From Cognataquiflexum aquatile (GTDB lineage: Bacteria > Bacteroidota > Bacteroidia > Cytophagales > Cyclobacteriaceae): a stretch of DNA of 64,000 nt. Below are positions 34,258 through 43,654 of the stretch, one piece after another. The notes beneath the pieces were generated by a model. That model was not told the DNA's origin. It saw only the letters and a list, made by a program, of their open reading frames with translations, and did no database searches. Positions within the stretch are counted from its first letter, which is position 1; each line of letters opens with the position of its first letter. Where the stretch lies: the NCBI RefSeq assembly GCF_003316845.1, contig NZ_QMIK01000004.1, positions 124,001 through 188,000 of the forward strand, in the 5' to 3' direction. The translations under genes and the position numbers were made by a program.

Positions 34258-35631
34258 TTAAAAAGCCAGCTTCAGGTTGACCAAGGGATTGGAAACATTG
34301 GAATTGATCCCGATGATGCCGGAAGGAACGATCATTCTTTGGTTGACAAAGAAATTTTCAGGAGTGACCTTCATGGTAAATCTGTAGGGTTTGTCCTTGT
34401 TGATTTTGCTCAGGAGATTTCCGGCTAGGTTGTCTTTTTTATATTTATTGAAAAGGATTTGTTGGGTAGCCAAAGCCAACACAGAAGGGATACCAACCCA
34501 TAGAGTAGGGGAGTCCGTTTCGAAGATCGCTGCAAGTCCAAAGCCGACGAGCCCCGCACCGCCAGTAGAAAGTGCGATGGTGCTTCCCTGCTTTTTGTTG
34601 AGGTAAACCCCTTTGACCGCTTTTTGTCCTAGTATCGTACCGAGGACGGTACCTGCTGCAGGAATTAATATGACAGCACCTGAGATATCATCTTGTAAGA
34701 CTTCTGCAGCAATTGCAAAACCAATCCCAGTTGTTGCCAAAGACATGGCCGAAATATTGTTCACATCACCTTTGGTGTAATCGTATTTTCTAGAAACGTT
34801 ATTTGCCACAAGGATTCCACCTACCCCGCCTGCCAAAAGTGCCGCTCCGTATAGATTTGAGTTTCCGGATTCGGCCGCAATCAAAGTCGCTGCACCAAGC
34901 CAAGGTCCAATAATGCCGTAATGGCTGATCAATTCGATATGTCCTTCAGAAAAGTTTCTTTTCTTCTGCAATTTGAAACCGACTTCTCCCAATGCTATAC
35001 TTCCTACTGTAGAAAGCCCCAAAGCCAATTGTCCCGTATAGTCTTGATCTCCACCGATCATCAATGCCAAAGATCCACCATAAATCAGGCCGAGAAATTT
35101 TCCTGTATTGCTTGCACGGATGACAGAGCGGTTGATGTTTTCATATTTTTTTGGTACCATGACCGGTCCCAATGCCCAAAGCCCACCTGTCAACAAAGGA
35201 ATACCAAGAGCTGCTGCACTGCTGATTTCTGTGACAGCCACCAGACTTGCACCGTAATAGGCTCCAAAGAGGATATTGGTCGCATAGTCCCTGCCTCTCC
35301 ATTCAAATTCTTCTTCTACAATCTGAATATTGGATGGTCCCATCAGTTCCCGGTCCCATTGCTCTTTCATTTTGGTATAAAATGCTTTTTCATCTTCTGA
35401 AAGACGCTGGAAATAATTGGAAAGGTAAGTTTCAAAATCCTGTAAATAGGAGGTTTCATCAGCCGTCAGGGCGATGCCTGTTGTGCTTTTCTGCTTAATG
35501 ATACGGTATGTTTCTTTGTTTGATTCTTCCCAATATCCCCTTGCGGTGTAGATTCCCTGCGCATTTATTTGGGTATTTAGGGCAAAGGCAACGAAAAAAA
35601 GGAAAATGGTCAAATAGTAGCTGGGTTTCAT
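34258..35631 (-). CDS. secreted or membrane protein of unknown function, Gly-rich helices
   Basis: 457 residues with a signal peptide (MKPSYYLTIFLFFVAFALNTQINAQ). A charged N-terminal part (about 25-115) is followed by about ten Gly/Ala-rich hydrophobic segments (LGIPLLTGGLWALGP, LGLIYGGSLALMIGG, AALLAGGVGGILVANN) and a short C-terminal beta part ending in Phe. The glycine-zipper look suggests membrane association; I do not recognise the family. It stands alone. Confidence 0.75.
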   Translation of the reverse strand: MKPSYYLTIFLFFVAFALNTQINAQGIYTARGYWEESNKETYRIIKQKSTTGIALTADETSYLQDFETYLSNYFQRLSEDEKAFYTKMKEQWDRELMGPSNIQIVEEEFEWRGRDYATNILFGAYYGASLVAVTEISSAAALGIPLLTGGLWALGPVMVPKKYENINRSVIRASNTGKFLGLIYGGSLALMIGGDQDYTGQLALGLSTVGSIALGEVGFKLQKKRNFSEGHIELISHYGIIGPWLGAATLIAAESGNSNLYGAALLAGGVGGILVANNVSRKYDYTKGDVNNISAMSLATTGIGFAIAAEVLQDDISGAVILIPAAGTVLGTILGQKAVKGVYLNKKQGSTIALSTGGAGLVGFGLAAIFETDSPTLWVGIPSVLALATQQILFNKYKKDNLAGNLLSKINKDKPYRFTMKVTPENFFVNQRMIVPSGIIGINSNVSNPLVNLKLAF

Positions 35632-35965
35632 AGAGTATTATAAAGTTGGATAAAGAGAATCAAAGAAAAGGACTATCGAATAGAATAAACAACTGAAATT
35701 AAATAATTGCCAAAAATTGTTACGCAGTTCTAATTTGTAGGGTTTTTAAGTTGTCCGGATTTGAGGATATTTCCCCATTCTTTTACCTGTTTCTGTCAGA
35801 TTTTCGGGGAGTATCGTGTGGTTATTCCTGTTCTGATTATTCATTTTTCCTGATCAAAATCATAATCACAAATGATCCAGGTTTCCTAATTGGCTTAATA
35901 ATGACTTTAGCTTTGCCTGCTTCTTATTTGTCCTAAATATAAAAAAACCGATCAAGCTCTCGCAT
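35632..35965. other. intergenic stretch, nothing firm
   Basis: About 330 bp between divergent genes. AT-rich, presumably carries both promoters. TAGCTTTG near 35910 matches the -7 pattern, but its spacing to a TTG is too short to call. Confidence 0.4.
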
Positions 35966-37762
35966 ATGTTCAATTCCCAAGCAGCCACACATAGTTTTCA
36001 TATCCCGGTCATGGGATTGGGTTTTACCGCTGACTCCCCAATCAAAGTTGCCAAATACGGGATTTCCTCTGTAGTCTCCATCATGGATGACCACATGTTG
36101 GAAGACCTGAGGCGCATTTACAGCAGAAAGCTGCAGATTCCTTACTTGCCAATCACCGACAAAACCGATGATTCCCGTGCCAACAGGATCAAAGCTTACC
36201 TCAATTTATTGCATGATGCTGTCAACAAACAGATTGTAGATCTCAAATCCCAATCTTTTGAATACGGCATTGCTATCAATGAATATTTCACTTTGTTGCC
36301 GGAAAGTCATGGTCTAAAAGTGCTTTATGAAAAAATGAAGCAGGAAGTGGGAGAAGCCAAAGAAGCCATCCAAAGCAAGTTGAAAGCGGCTATTTCTCCT
36401 GGGAAAATCGATGTCAACATCATGACCAAAGTAGACAAAATCAACTTTGACAAAGAAGGAAATGAACTGCCGAGAGAATATTCAGATGCCCTCTCTGCCC
36501 TTAGGGGATTTGCAGAAAGTGACCTGGAATCTTCCGTCGTATTTTCTGCCGGGATGAATCCCGCGCTTTATGGTTATGCTGAGCAGTTCGCTGATTTCTT
36601 TCCTGATCAAAATGGAAAAATCAAAAAAGGCATCATCCTCAAAGTAAGCGATTACCGCTCAGCTTTGATTCAGGGAAGATTTTTGGCCAAAAAAGGATTG
36701 TGGGTTTCTGAATTCAGGATCGAATCGGGACTCAACTGTGGAGGTCATGCCTTTGCTACGGACGGATTATTGATCGGTCCGATATTGGAGGAATTCAAAA
36801 GCAACAGAGCGGAATTGAGACAGGTATTGTTTGATACCTGTCAAAAAGCTTTGACTGAAAAGGGAAGTCACCTCCTTTCAGATGATATCATGCCGAAGAT
36901 CACCTACCAAGGCGGAATTGGTTCTGCAGCTGAAGACAAATTCCTGATGAATTATTACCAACTAGACGGTACCGGTTGGGGAAGCCCTTTTTTACTCGTA
37001 CCCGAAGCAACAAGTGTGGACAAGGATACCTTGGACAGGTTGATCCAATCCCGGAAATCGGACTATTATCTGAGTCATGCTTCTCCTTTGGGTGTTCCTT
37101 TCAATAATCTCCGCACCAGCAGCGGCGAGGAACAGCGGATTTCTAGGATTGAGAAAAACAAACCGGGCAGTCCCTGCTACAAGAAATTCCTGTCTTTCAG
37201 CACGGAGTTTTCGGCCAAACCCATTTGCACCGCATCCCGCGAATACCAAAATCTCAAGTTGAAAGATTATGCCGAGGGAAAAACATCACAATTGGAAATG
37301 GATGAAGTTTTGGAAAAAGACTGCCTCTGTGAAGGGCTGAGTGCTTCTGTGATTTTGAACCAAGGCGAGGAACCAAGAAGAAACCTAAAGGCAGTGACAA
37401 TATGCCCGGGTCCTAACCTGGCGTATTTCAAAGGGGTTTTTAGCCTTAAAGAAATGCTTGACCATATCTATGGCAAGGTCAGCATTGCCCTCGATCCCGA
37501 AAGACCGCAGGTTTTTGTAAAAGAACTGCAGCTCTACGTCCAACACCTTCAGCATGAAATCAGCAAATCGCTGCCTGAAAAAACACAGAAGTTTGAGGCC
37601 TATGTCGAAAAATTCAAAACCAACCTGTCTCAGGGAATTGCTTATTATCAGGAATTGATTGCTTCTTTTCCTATAGATACGGAGGAAGTGATGGATAAAA
37701 TGAAAGCACAACTTACTGAATTGAAGGAAAAAATCGCCGGACTTGAAACAAAAACAGTGTAA
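35966..37762 (+). CDS. large cytoplasmic protein of unknown function, TIM-barrel-like with Cys cluster
   Basis: 598 residues, no signal peptide or membrane helix. The start HIPVMGLGFTADSPIKVAKYGISSVVSI and a later GGIGSAAEDKFLMNYYQLDG...WGSPFLLVPEA recall FMN-dependent TIM barrels such as nitronate monooxygenase relatives. GLNCGGHAFATDG lies at about 256-267. Four cysteines (Cys404, Cys421, Cys453, Cys455 in KDCLCEGL) could bind a Fe-S cluster. The last 100 residues are helical and charged. I do not know a characterised member. Monocistronic by position. Flavin and Fe-S binding are inference. Confidence 0.75.
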   Translation: MFNSQAATHSFHIPVMGLGFTADSPIKVAKYGISSVVSIMDDHMLEDLRRIYSRKLQIPYLPITDKTDDSRANRIKAYLNLLHDAVNKQIVDLKSQSFEYGIAINEYFTLLPESHGLKVLYEKMKQEVGEAKEAIQSKLKAAISPGKIDVNIMTKVDKINFDKEGNELPREYSDALSALRGFAESDLESSVVFSAGMNPALYGYAEQFADFFPDQNGKIKKGIILKVSDYRSALIQGRFLAKKGLWVSEFRIESGLNCGGHAFATDGLLIGPILEEFKSNRAELRQVLFDTCQKALTEKGSHLLSDDIMPKITYQGGIGSAAEDKFLMNYYQLDGTGWGSPFLLVPEATSVDKDTLDRLIQSRKSDYYLSHASPLGVPFNNLRTSSGEEQRISRIEKNKPGSPCYKKFLSFSTEFSAKPICTASREYQNLKLKDYAEGKTSQLEMDEVLEKDCLCEGLSASVILNQGEEPRRNLKAVTICPGPNLAYFKGVFSLKEMLDHIYGKVSIALDPERPQVFVKELQLYVQHLQHEISKSLPEKTQKFEAYVEKFKTNLSQGIAYYQELIASFPIDTEEVMDKMKAQLTELKEKIAGLETKTV

Positions 37763-37923
37763 AAAAATATCCCTGATTTTGAATGTATGGAATGAGACAA
37801 CATTTAAACAATGGTTTCTTGTTTCCGGAAAATTTATGAGAAACTGAAATAATTATTGAATGAAAAGCAGGTTAATTTTTTGCTATTGAAAGTCTTTTCT
37901 TGAAAACGACCTGGTTTTTTATA

Positions 37924-38544
37924 TCAAATTTTCATAAAACTACAAAAAGTATAATGTTGCCTTGTGCCGCCGGGGGTGATATGGTCGGTTTGGAAGCAAT
38001 TGGTTTTTTGGAAATAAGGTTTGAAAACTGCGGCCAACTGTTCCATAGAATATTGTCTGACTGGCAGTCCGCTGCAATGTGTTGGGCCTTGGTCAGAGAA
38101 AGTCCCGATTAGCATCAATCCGCCTTCGGAAATGGACTCATTGGCTATTCGAACATAGTTTTCAACTTCTTTTGGGTCAAGCAAAAAGTGGAACGCTGCC
38201 CTGTCATGCCATACATCAAATTTTTCTTTGGGCTCAAACATTAAGATATCGGAATTGATCCAAGTTACTTTTGTAGCATTTTCACCCAACCTGTTCTTGG
38301 CTTTTTCTATGGCTTTGTGGCTGAGATCGAGGACATGTATATGCACAAACCCCAAATCCAAAAGATGGTCAACCAAATAGCTGTCCCCACCGCCTACGTC
38401 AAGGATTTTGGCGGTTTTTGGGATTTTCGATTCTTCAATGAAGGATAGGGAAACAGTTGGTGTTTTTTGATACCAACCCACTTCGGTAAAATTTTTTGTT
38501 TCGTAGATTTTCTCCCAATGCTGCTCTTTGTCAATATTTGCCAT
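37924..38544 (-). CDS. class I SAM-dependent methyltransferase
   Basis: 206 residues from MANIDKEQHWEKIYETK; an upstream ATG at 38592 would add 16 atypical residues. The SAM-binding motif is ILDVGGGDSYLVDHLLDLGF, followed by the acidic HVLDLS loop and WINSDI. The pattern (WYQKTPTVSLSFIEES near the N-terminus) is that of TehB/UbiE-like small-molecule methyltransferases, and thiopurine or tellurite-type substrates are possible. Divergent from the Rrf2 gene to its right. Confidence 0.85.
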   Translation of the reverse strand: MANIDKEQHWEKIYETKNFTEVGWYQKTPTVSLSFIEESKIPKTAKILDVGGGDSYLVDHLLDLGFVHIHVLDLSHKAIEKAKNRLGENATKVTWINSDILMFEPKEKFDVWHDRAAFHFLLDPKEVENYVRIANESISEGGLMLIGTFSDQGPTHCSGLPVRQYSMEQLAAVFKPYFQKTNCFQTDHITPGGTRQHYTFCSFMKI

Positions 38545-38709
38545 GATTGGATATCTGAATTTGAATATTTTCTTTCTCAATAAATTATTCAAAAGTCTGA
38601 AAAAACCATTTTCTGTTTTGTAATAAAAATTACGAATAATAAGATGAAAATATCTTTTATTTGGGATTCATTTCCTGATCTTGTCAGTCGAGTCAAAAAA
38701 CTTATTCAT

Positions 38710-39147
38710 ATGTTTTCAAAAACCTGTCAATACGCAATCAAAGCGGTAATTTATATCCATAAGCAATCGTTGGAGGGAAAAAAAGTAGGGGCGAAGGAGA
38801 TCGGTCAGGAAATAGATGCGCCGGATGCATTTACGGCTAAAATTCTTCAGGTTTTGGTGAGACAGCATGTGGTAGGTTCATTCAAGGGTCCCACCGGAGG
38901 TTTTTTTGTAGACAAAAGTCATGAATCCAAAACCTTGAAAGACGTTGTTTTGGCCATTGATGGTGACCAACTTTTTCAGGGTTGTAGCTTGGGGCTGAAT
39001 CAATGCTCTGAAGAAAATCCCTGTCCCTTGCATTTTGAAATTAAAAATGTCCGCACCAAGATTATCAATATGCTGACCATTAAAAGTCTGAAACAGTTGG
39101 CTGAGGAGGTTGGAGACGGGACGACCGTTTTGGCAAGGTTAGCCTGA
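38710..39147 (+). CDS. Rrf2-family transcriptional regulator, Fe-S type (copy 2)
   Basis: 145 residues from MFSKTCQYA, the same start as its paralog at 5006-5437; the frame continues upstream for 22 codons without family similarity. It has the helix-turn-helix (GAKEIGQEIDAPDAFTAKIL) and the same three-Cys loop GCSLGLNQCSEENPCPLH (C-x6-C-x5-C). The high similarity suggests a duplication and overlapping DNA targets. A weak palindrome-like stretch (about 38638-38661) precedes it, and the strong operator at 39229 follows it. Confidence 0.87.
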   Translation: MFSKTCQYAIKAVIYIHKQSLEGKKVGAKEIGQEIDAPDAFTAKILQVLVRQHVVGSFKGPTGGFFVDKSHESKTLKDVVLAIDGDQLFQGCSLGLNQCSEENPCPLHFEIKNVRTKIINMLTIKSLKQLAEEVGDGTTVLARLA

Positions 39148-39228
39148 TTTTTTTTCCACAAAAGGAATCGCCTTCCTATAAAATATTTTTGGATGGGTTT
39201 AATTATCCGGGAAAGTATGACTTTTATC

Positions 39229-39252
39229 ATAAAGGATAAAATTATCCTTTAT
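39229..39252. promoter_or_regulatory. 24-bp palindromic operator upstream of the FAS1 lipoprotein
   Basis: Perfect 11-bp arms, left ATAAAGGATAA and right TTATCCTTTAT, with AA between. It shares its core with 5475-5498 and 4967-4990. It abuts the -7 element TATTTTTG at 39253-39260, so occupation would block the promoter. Confidence 0.75.
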
Positions 39253-39260
39253 TATTTTTG
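39253..39260 (+). promoter_or_regulatory. -7 promoter element of the FAS1 gene
   Basis: TATTTTTG matches TAnnTTTG, 26 bp before the ATG at 39287, directly after the operator. Confidence 0.5.
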
Positions 39261-39286
39261 TCCTACATTCAAAACCCCAAAACAAT

Positions 39287-39850
39287 ATGAAATCACTAGT
39301 CAAATATTTTCCATTATTGGCCTTATTGCTGATAACAATGAGTTGTGGCGGTTCCGGAGAACAGCAACAAAGTACTGAAAACCCTGCATCTCCTCAAGCT
39401 GTCGGACAGTCAGGTGTTGTCGATGACGATTCCAATCCCAATATCGTGCAGGTAGCAGTTGGTTCCCCTGACCACACCACCCTTGTGGCCGCCTTGCAGG
39501 CTGCCCAATATGTAGATGCGCTGACCAATGTGGGGCCGTTTACAGTTTTTGCCCCCACCAATGCCGCATTTGATGCGTTGCCAGAGGGAACGTTGGAGAC
39601 ACTCACCAAACCCGAGAACCAAAGGAAACTGCGGGACATTCTTGAATACCATGTAGTATTGGGTGTGTATAAGGCTGATGCTTTTGTAAGCGGCAGAAAA
39701 CTGGGAACCGCTGATGGAAGGTCTCTAGATGTAGAAGTCGGTGCTGATGGTACCATTTTGATAAATGGAGGAAAAATAATCGCAACAGTTCCAGCCTCCA
39801 ATGGCATTATCCACGTAATAGATAAAGTTCTTGTTCCAGCAGATAAATAA
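39287..39850 (+). CDS. fasciclin (FAS1) domain lipoprotein
   Basis: 187 residues. Lipoprotein signal MKSLVKYFPLLALLLITMSC (Cys20), a Gln/Ser-rich linker, then one FAS1 domain (about 55-185): HTTLVAALQAAQYVDALTNVG, FTVFAPTNAAFDALPEGTLE and a closing NGIIHVIDKVLVP. FAS1 proteins bind surfaces or other proteins. Its operator links it to the Rrf2 regulators and hence perhaps to NO, oxygen or iron status (inference). Confidence 0.9.
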   Translation: MKSLVKYFPLLALLLITMSCGGSGEQQQSTENPASPQAVGQSGVVDDDSNPNIVQVAVGSPDHTTLVAALQAAQYVDALTNVGPFTVFAPTNAAFDALPEGTLETLTKPENQRKLRDILEYHVVLGVYKADAFVSGRKLGTADGRSLDVEVGADGTILINGGKIIATVPASNGIIHVIDKVLVPADK

Positions 39851-39868
39851 AGGTTGAATGGATTTTGG

Positions 39869-39903
39869 AAAGCCGGGTTTTTTTTGAAACCTGGCTTTTT
39901 CTT
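39869..39903 (+). terminator. terminator after the FAS1 gene
   Basis: AAAGCCGGGTTT (39869-39880) with AAACCTGGCTTT (39887-39898), one G-T pair, followed by TTT and more T. Confidence 0.85.
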
Positions 39904-40005
39904 GTTTTTTATTTTGGGTTTTAATGATTTCAGGCATTTTTAAAATTGGAGAGTTGGCTTTTTTTTCAGTAACTTTTGAAATGCAAAACAAATAAAACCA
40001 CCTCT

Positions 40006-41451
40006 ATGAAACGTCATTTCAATCCATTGATTTTTAGGGTATTTTCCCTTGTACTACTTCTTTTTGCTTGCTGGAGCTGTCAGCCCAAACAGGAAGAAAT
40101 TGTCACCTCTTCCGAAAAATCCGATACTCTTCTCCATGATTATGTGCATGCCGTTGATTCTACTTTTAGGTATGAAATCATCCATAGCAGTGAAGGGGAA
40201 GGCTATGATTACCATGTCATGAAGATGTATTCACAGCATTGGCTTACCAAAGATATCGTGGATGACACTGAATGGTGGCACTATGTCTCGGTGGTGATTC
40301 CTAAAGACACCCCTTTTGAAACCGGCATGATGTGGATAGGCGGTGGGAGTAAAAACTCCAAGTTGCCCACCGAACCGGATGCTTTGATTTTGGCCGCTGC
40401 TACCCAGACCAATTCTATTGTTGCACAGATTCACAATGTACCTTTTCAGCCAATCGTATTTGCCAATGACACTTTTGGCGAAAGGTATGAAGATGCCATC
40501 ATCGCTTACGGATGGAGAAAATTCATGGAAGGGGGAGCAAAAGATGAGGATGCCTATTGGCTTGCACGCTTGCCCATGACCAAAGCCGTCAAATTGGCGA
40601 TGGACGTGGTTACGGAAGTTGCCCAAAAAGAACACAGTAAAAAGGTGGATAAATTTGTGGTAGCCGGTGCTTCAAAAAGAGGATGGACTACCTGGACCAC
40701 TGCTGCAGTGGACGATAGGGTGGTGGCGATAGTTCCCATCGTGATCGACCTCCTCAACGTGGTGCCTTCTTTTCAGCATCACTGGAGAAATTATGGTTTT
40801 TGGGCGCCTGCTGTGGATGATTATGTGAGAGAGGGGATTATGGAGTGGCAGGGCTCCAAAGAATATGACAGGCTGCTGGAAATTACCGAACCTTATTCCT
40901 TCCGGGAGAATTATGATATGCCAAAACTGCTCATCAATGCTACCGGAGACCAATTTTTCTTGCCCGATAGCTGGAAGTTTTATTGGGACAGCCTGCCTGG
41001 AGAAAAGCACGTCCAATACGTCCCCAACTTTGGACATGACCTCAGCGAGTCTGATGCCTTGCCCAATATGATTGCGTTTTATTCATCTGTATTGAATGGA
41101 AAGGATCGGCCTAAATATGATTGGAAGATAGACGGAGAAAAAATATTGATCACCACAGATCCCAACCAAAAGCCAGCCTCCATCAAGCTTTGGTCAGCCC
41201 ACAATGAGGAATCCCGTGATTTTAGGATCGATGTTTTGGGACCAAAATGGACTTCTTCAGAAATCCTTGTCAATGAAAGCGGAAGGTATGAGGTAGATAT
41301 CAAAGAACCAGAAAAAGGATATAAAGGCTATTTTGTGGAAATCACCTATCCGGGTGAAGCGCCGATCAAGGTCACCACAGGAGTAGAAGTTTTGCCTAAG
41401 GTGTATCCATTTGAACCCTATGTAGCCAAGGAGCCAAAAGGAAGCAAGTAA
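40006..41451 (+). CDS. PqaA-family (PhoPQ-activated pathogenicity-related) lipoprotein hydrolase
   Basis: 481 residues from MKRHFNPL, chosen because it opens the lipoprotein signal (Cys25 in FACWSC); an upstream ATG at 39976 adds only 10 polar residues. The alpha/beta hydrolase-like body has the family segments DDTEWWHYVSVVIPKD, MMWIGGGSK, VVAGASKRGWTTWTTAAVD (likely nucleophile Ser in GASKRGW) and PSFQHHWRNYGFW. The family was named from a Salmonella PhoP-regulated gene and its chemistry is not settled. Monocistronic with its own terminator. Confidence 0.88.
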   Translation: MKRHFNPLIFRVFSLVLLLFACWSCQPKQEEIVTSSEKSDTLLHDYVHAVDSTFRYEIIHSSEGEGYDYHVMKMYSQHWLTKDIVDDTEWWHYVSVVIPKDTPFETGMMWIGGGSKNSKLPTEPDALILAAATQTNSIVAQIHNVPFQPIVFANDTFGERYEDAIIAYGWRKFMEGGAKDEDAYWLARLPMTKAVKLAMDVVTEVAQKEHSKKVDKFVVAGASKRGWTTWTTAAVDDRVVAIVPIVIDLLNVVPSFQHHWRNYGFWAPAVDDYVREGIMEWQGSKEYDRLLEITEPYSFRENYDMPKLLINATGDQFFLPDSWKFYWDSLPGEKHVQYVPNFGHDLSESDALPNMIAFYSSVLNGKDRPKYDWKIDGEKILITTDPNQKPASIKLWSAHNEESRDFRIDVLGPKWTSSEILVNESGRYEVDIKEPEKGYKGYFVEITYPGEAPIKVTTGVEVLPKVYPFEPYVAKEPKGSK

Positions 41452-41486
41452 CTCTGCGGTTTGGCCACCCAATTGCCTAAACAAAT

Positions 41487-41515
41487 AAAGCCGGGAAAAT
41501 TCCCGGCTTTTTGTG
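41487..41515. terminator. terminator between the PqaA-like and OmpA-like genes
   Basis: AAAGCCGGGA (41487-41496) with TCCCGGCTTT (41501-41510), loop AAAT, T-rich after; the A-run on the other side allows use in both directions. Confidence 0.85.
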
Positions 41516-41551
41516 TTCAAATAAAATTTTTCGGTTGGATATTAAGTCAAC

Positions 41552-42400
41552 TCAATTTTCGATCATTGCAAAAAACTCATCCATATCTGGGATAAGGACA
41601 ATTCTTGTCCTTCTGTTTTTGGCCATGTTTTCTTTGCTGTCGTTTTCTACCAAAGGAATGTAGCTAGCTCTACCTGCAGCGATCAACTTTTCTGGAGATA
41701 CATTGTATTTGGTTTCAAGTATCCTTACGATAGAAGTTGCTCTTTTTACACTTAGATCCCAATTGTCCTGGAGAACACCGGTCTGAATAGTTCTAGGGTC
41801 AGTATGACCTTCGATCATCACCTCAAGAGAAGGCTCTGAATTGATGACTTCGGCTAATTTCTTAAGCAGGTTGTCAGCATTTTTGGATACCTGGTAGCTA
41901 CCTGTATTGAAAAGTAATCTGTCTGACACATTGATCATCACGACAGTTTTGTCTACAGTGATCTGTATGTCGTCATTTTGCTCGGTTGAACCGTCGGTGA
42001 TTGATTTCATCAGGTTATGAGAAACTGCCACATTGATAGAGTCTTCCAGGTTTTTGGCACCTTCTAATTCCGATGCAGATACATTGGCTAGAGTTGCGTT
42101 GAGTTTTCCTCTGGTGTCGTTTGACATCGGGGTTTTTCCTTCCAAAGTGAATTTGGAATCGTTTTCTTCCTTCAATGAATTGATCCTGCTGTTGAATTCC
42201 GCTACACGGGCTTCAATTTTCCCCATTTTATCTTCTAAAACTTGTTTTTCAGCTTCTAAGGCTTCTTTTTCCTGGCGTGTTTCGGCAAGGGCGGCTTCAG
42301 TTTGGAACTTGTCATTCTGAAGTTGGACATATTTCTTTTTGGAAACGCACGAAACGCTTATGGTAGCGATTGCGAGAGATAATACGATAATTTTTTTCAT
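41552..42400 (-). CDS. OmpA-family lipoprotein with coiled coil
   Basis: 282 residues. Lipobox at Cys18 (ATISVSC), a coiled coil at about 25-85 (FQTEAALAETRQEKEALEAE), then a C-terminal OmpA peptidoglycan-binding domain with VMIEGHTDPRTI, NWDLSVKRATSIVRILE and NRRTRIVL. It anchors the envelope to peptidoglycan, as Pal/OmpA-like proteins do. Divergent from galM across 126 bp. Confidence 0.9.
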   Translation of the reverse strand: MKKIIVLSLAIATISVSCVSKKKYVQLQNDKFQTEAALAETRQEKEALEAEKQVLEDKMGKIEARVAEFNSRINSLKEENDSKFTLEGKTPMSNDTRGKLNATLANVSASELEGAKNLEDSINVAVSHNLMKSITDGSTEQNDDIQITVDKTVVMINVSDRLLFNTGSYQVSKNADNLLKKLAEVINSEPSLEVMIEGHTDPRTIQTGVLQDNWDLSVKRATSIVRILETKYNVSPEKLIAAGRASYIPLVENDSKENMAKNRRTRIVLIPDMDEFFAMIEN

Positions 42401-42526
42401 AGATAGAACAGTTTTTCTACCTTACTTCCAAAAATGAAGCCATTGAAAATACTAAAATTGATATTCACTTAAATTAGGCCTCGTTTTCTCGTATTTAGTT
42501 TTAATTTACCTGATAAACCCATCGAA

Positions 42527-43654
42527 ATGAAAAACTTAACCTATTTACTAACCTTAATATTGTACTATTCACTGGCTTCCTGCCAAGCTCCTAAAGAGGA
42601 AAAGGTAGAGGAACAGATCAAATTTGAAGTCATGATAAAAAATATCCAAATGAATGGCAAAGATGCCAAGGTATTTAACCTGAAAAACGGGAATGGCATG
42701 GAAGTGGAACTGACCAACTATGGCGCGACGATCTCTAGGATTCTCGTGCCTGACCGTGAAGGCAATTCCGGGAATGTCATGCTTACTTACAATAAAGTGG
42801 AGGATTTCGTTACAGACAGTTACTTTTTTGGTGCGACTGCGGGAAGATATGCCAACCGGATCGCCAAAGGTAAATTTGAATTAGACGGTCAGACCTATGC
42901 ATTGGCCACCAATAACGGCGAAAACCACCTGCATGGAGGAGAAGTCGGGTTCAACCAAAGAATCTGGGATGCCGAAATACTGGAATTGGAAGATGCCGTG
43001 GGAGTCAAAATGACCTATGTAAGCCCTGACGGAGAGGAAGGTTATCCCGGTACTTTGACCACGACGATGACTTTTATACTGGCAAAAGATAACAAACTTT
43101 CCATCGAAATAGAGGCAAAAACAGACAAGCCGACTGTTGTCAATATCACCCAACATGGATATTTCAACCTGAGCGATATGAAAGAAGATATTCTGGGCCA
43201 CGAAATGACCATTTTTGCTGACTACTATACACCGGTGGATGCTGGTCTGATACCTACAGGAGAGATTGCGCCTGTTGCAGGAACGCCTTTTGATTTTACT
43301 ACCCCACACAAAATCGGCGAAAGAATTGCCGATACGGGAAGCGGCTATGACCATAATTTTGTGGTGAAAAAAGAACACGATGGCCAACTTGCAAAAATGG
43401 CGGAAGCCTATCATGCCGGTACCGGAAGGGTTTTTACGATGTATTCCAATATGCCCGGAGTGCAATTTTATACCGGGAATTTTCTGGATGGCAAGCAGAC
43501 TACCAACGGAGTGACCTACACAAAAAACTATGGATTTTGCCTGGAGCCTCAGTTTTTTCCCGATTCTCCAAACCGCCCTGATTTCCCAACAGCAAGGTTG
43601 AATCCGGGAGAAACTTACAGCCATAAGATTGAGTATGTTTTTGGGGTAAGGTAG
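42527..43654 (+). CDS. galM: aldose 1-epimerase, exported lipoprotein form
   Basis: Interconverts alpha and beta anomers of hexoses. 375 residues with a lipoprotein signal (LASC, Cys19), unlike the cytoplasmic E. coli enzyme. Family motifs are present: NYGATISRILVPDREG, GATAGRYANRIAKGKF, NGENHLHGGEVGFNQRIWD with its catalytic His, and VNITQHGYFNLS; EPQFFPDSPNRPDFP near the end holds the catalytic Glu. Periplasmic location suggests it prepares sugars for uptake. Confidence 0.92.
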   Translation: MKNLTYLLTLILYYSLASCQAPKEEKVEEQIKFEVMIKNIQMNGKDAKVFNLKNGNGMEVELTNYGATISRILVPDREGNSGNVMLTYNKVEDFVTDSYFFGATAGRYANRIAKGKFELDGQTYALATNNGENHLHGGEVGFNQRIWDAEILELEDAVGVKMTYVSPDGEEGYPGTLTTTMTFILAKDNKLSIEIEAKTDKPTVVNITQHGYFNLSDMKEDILGHEMTIFADYYTPVDAGLIPTGEIAPVAGTPFDFTTPHKIGERIADTGSGYDHNFVVKKEHDGQLAKMAEAYHAGTGRVFTMYSNMPGVQFYTGNFLDGKQTTNGVTYTKNYGFCLEPQFFPDSPNRPDFPTARLNPGETYSHKIEYVFGVR

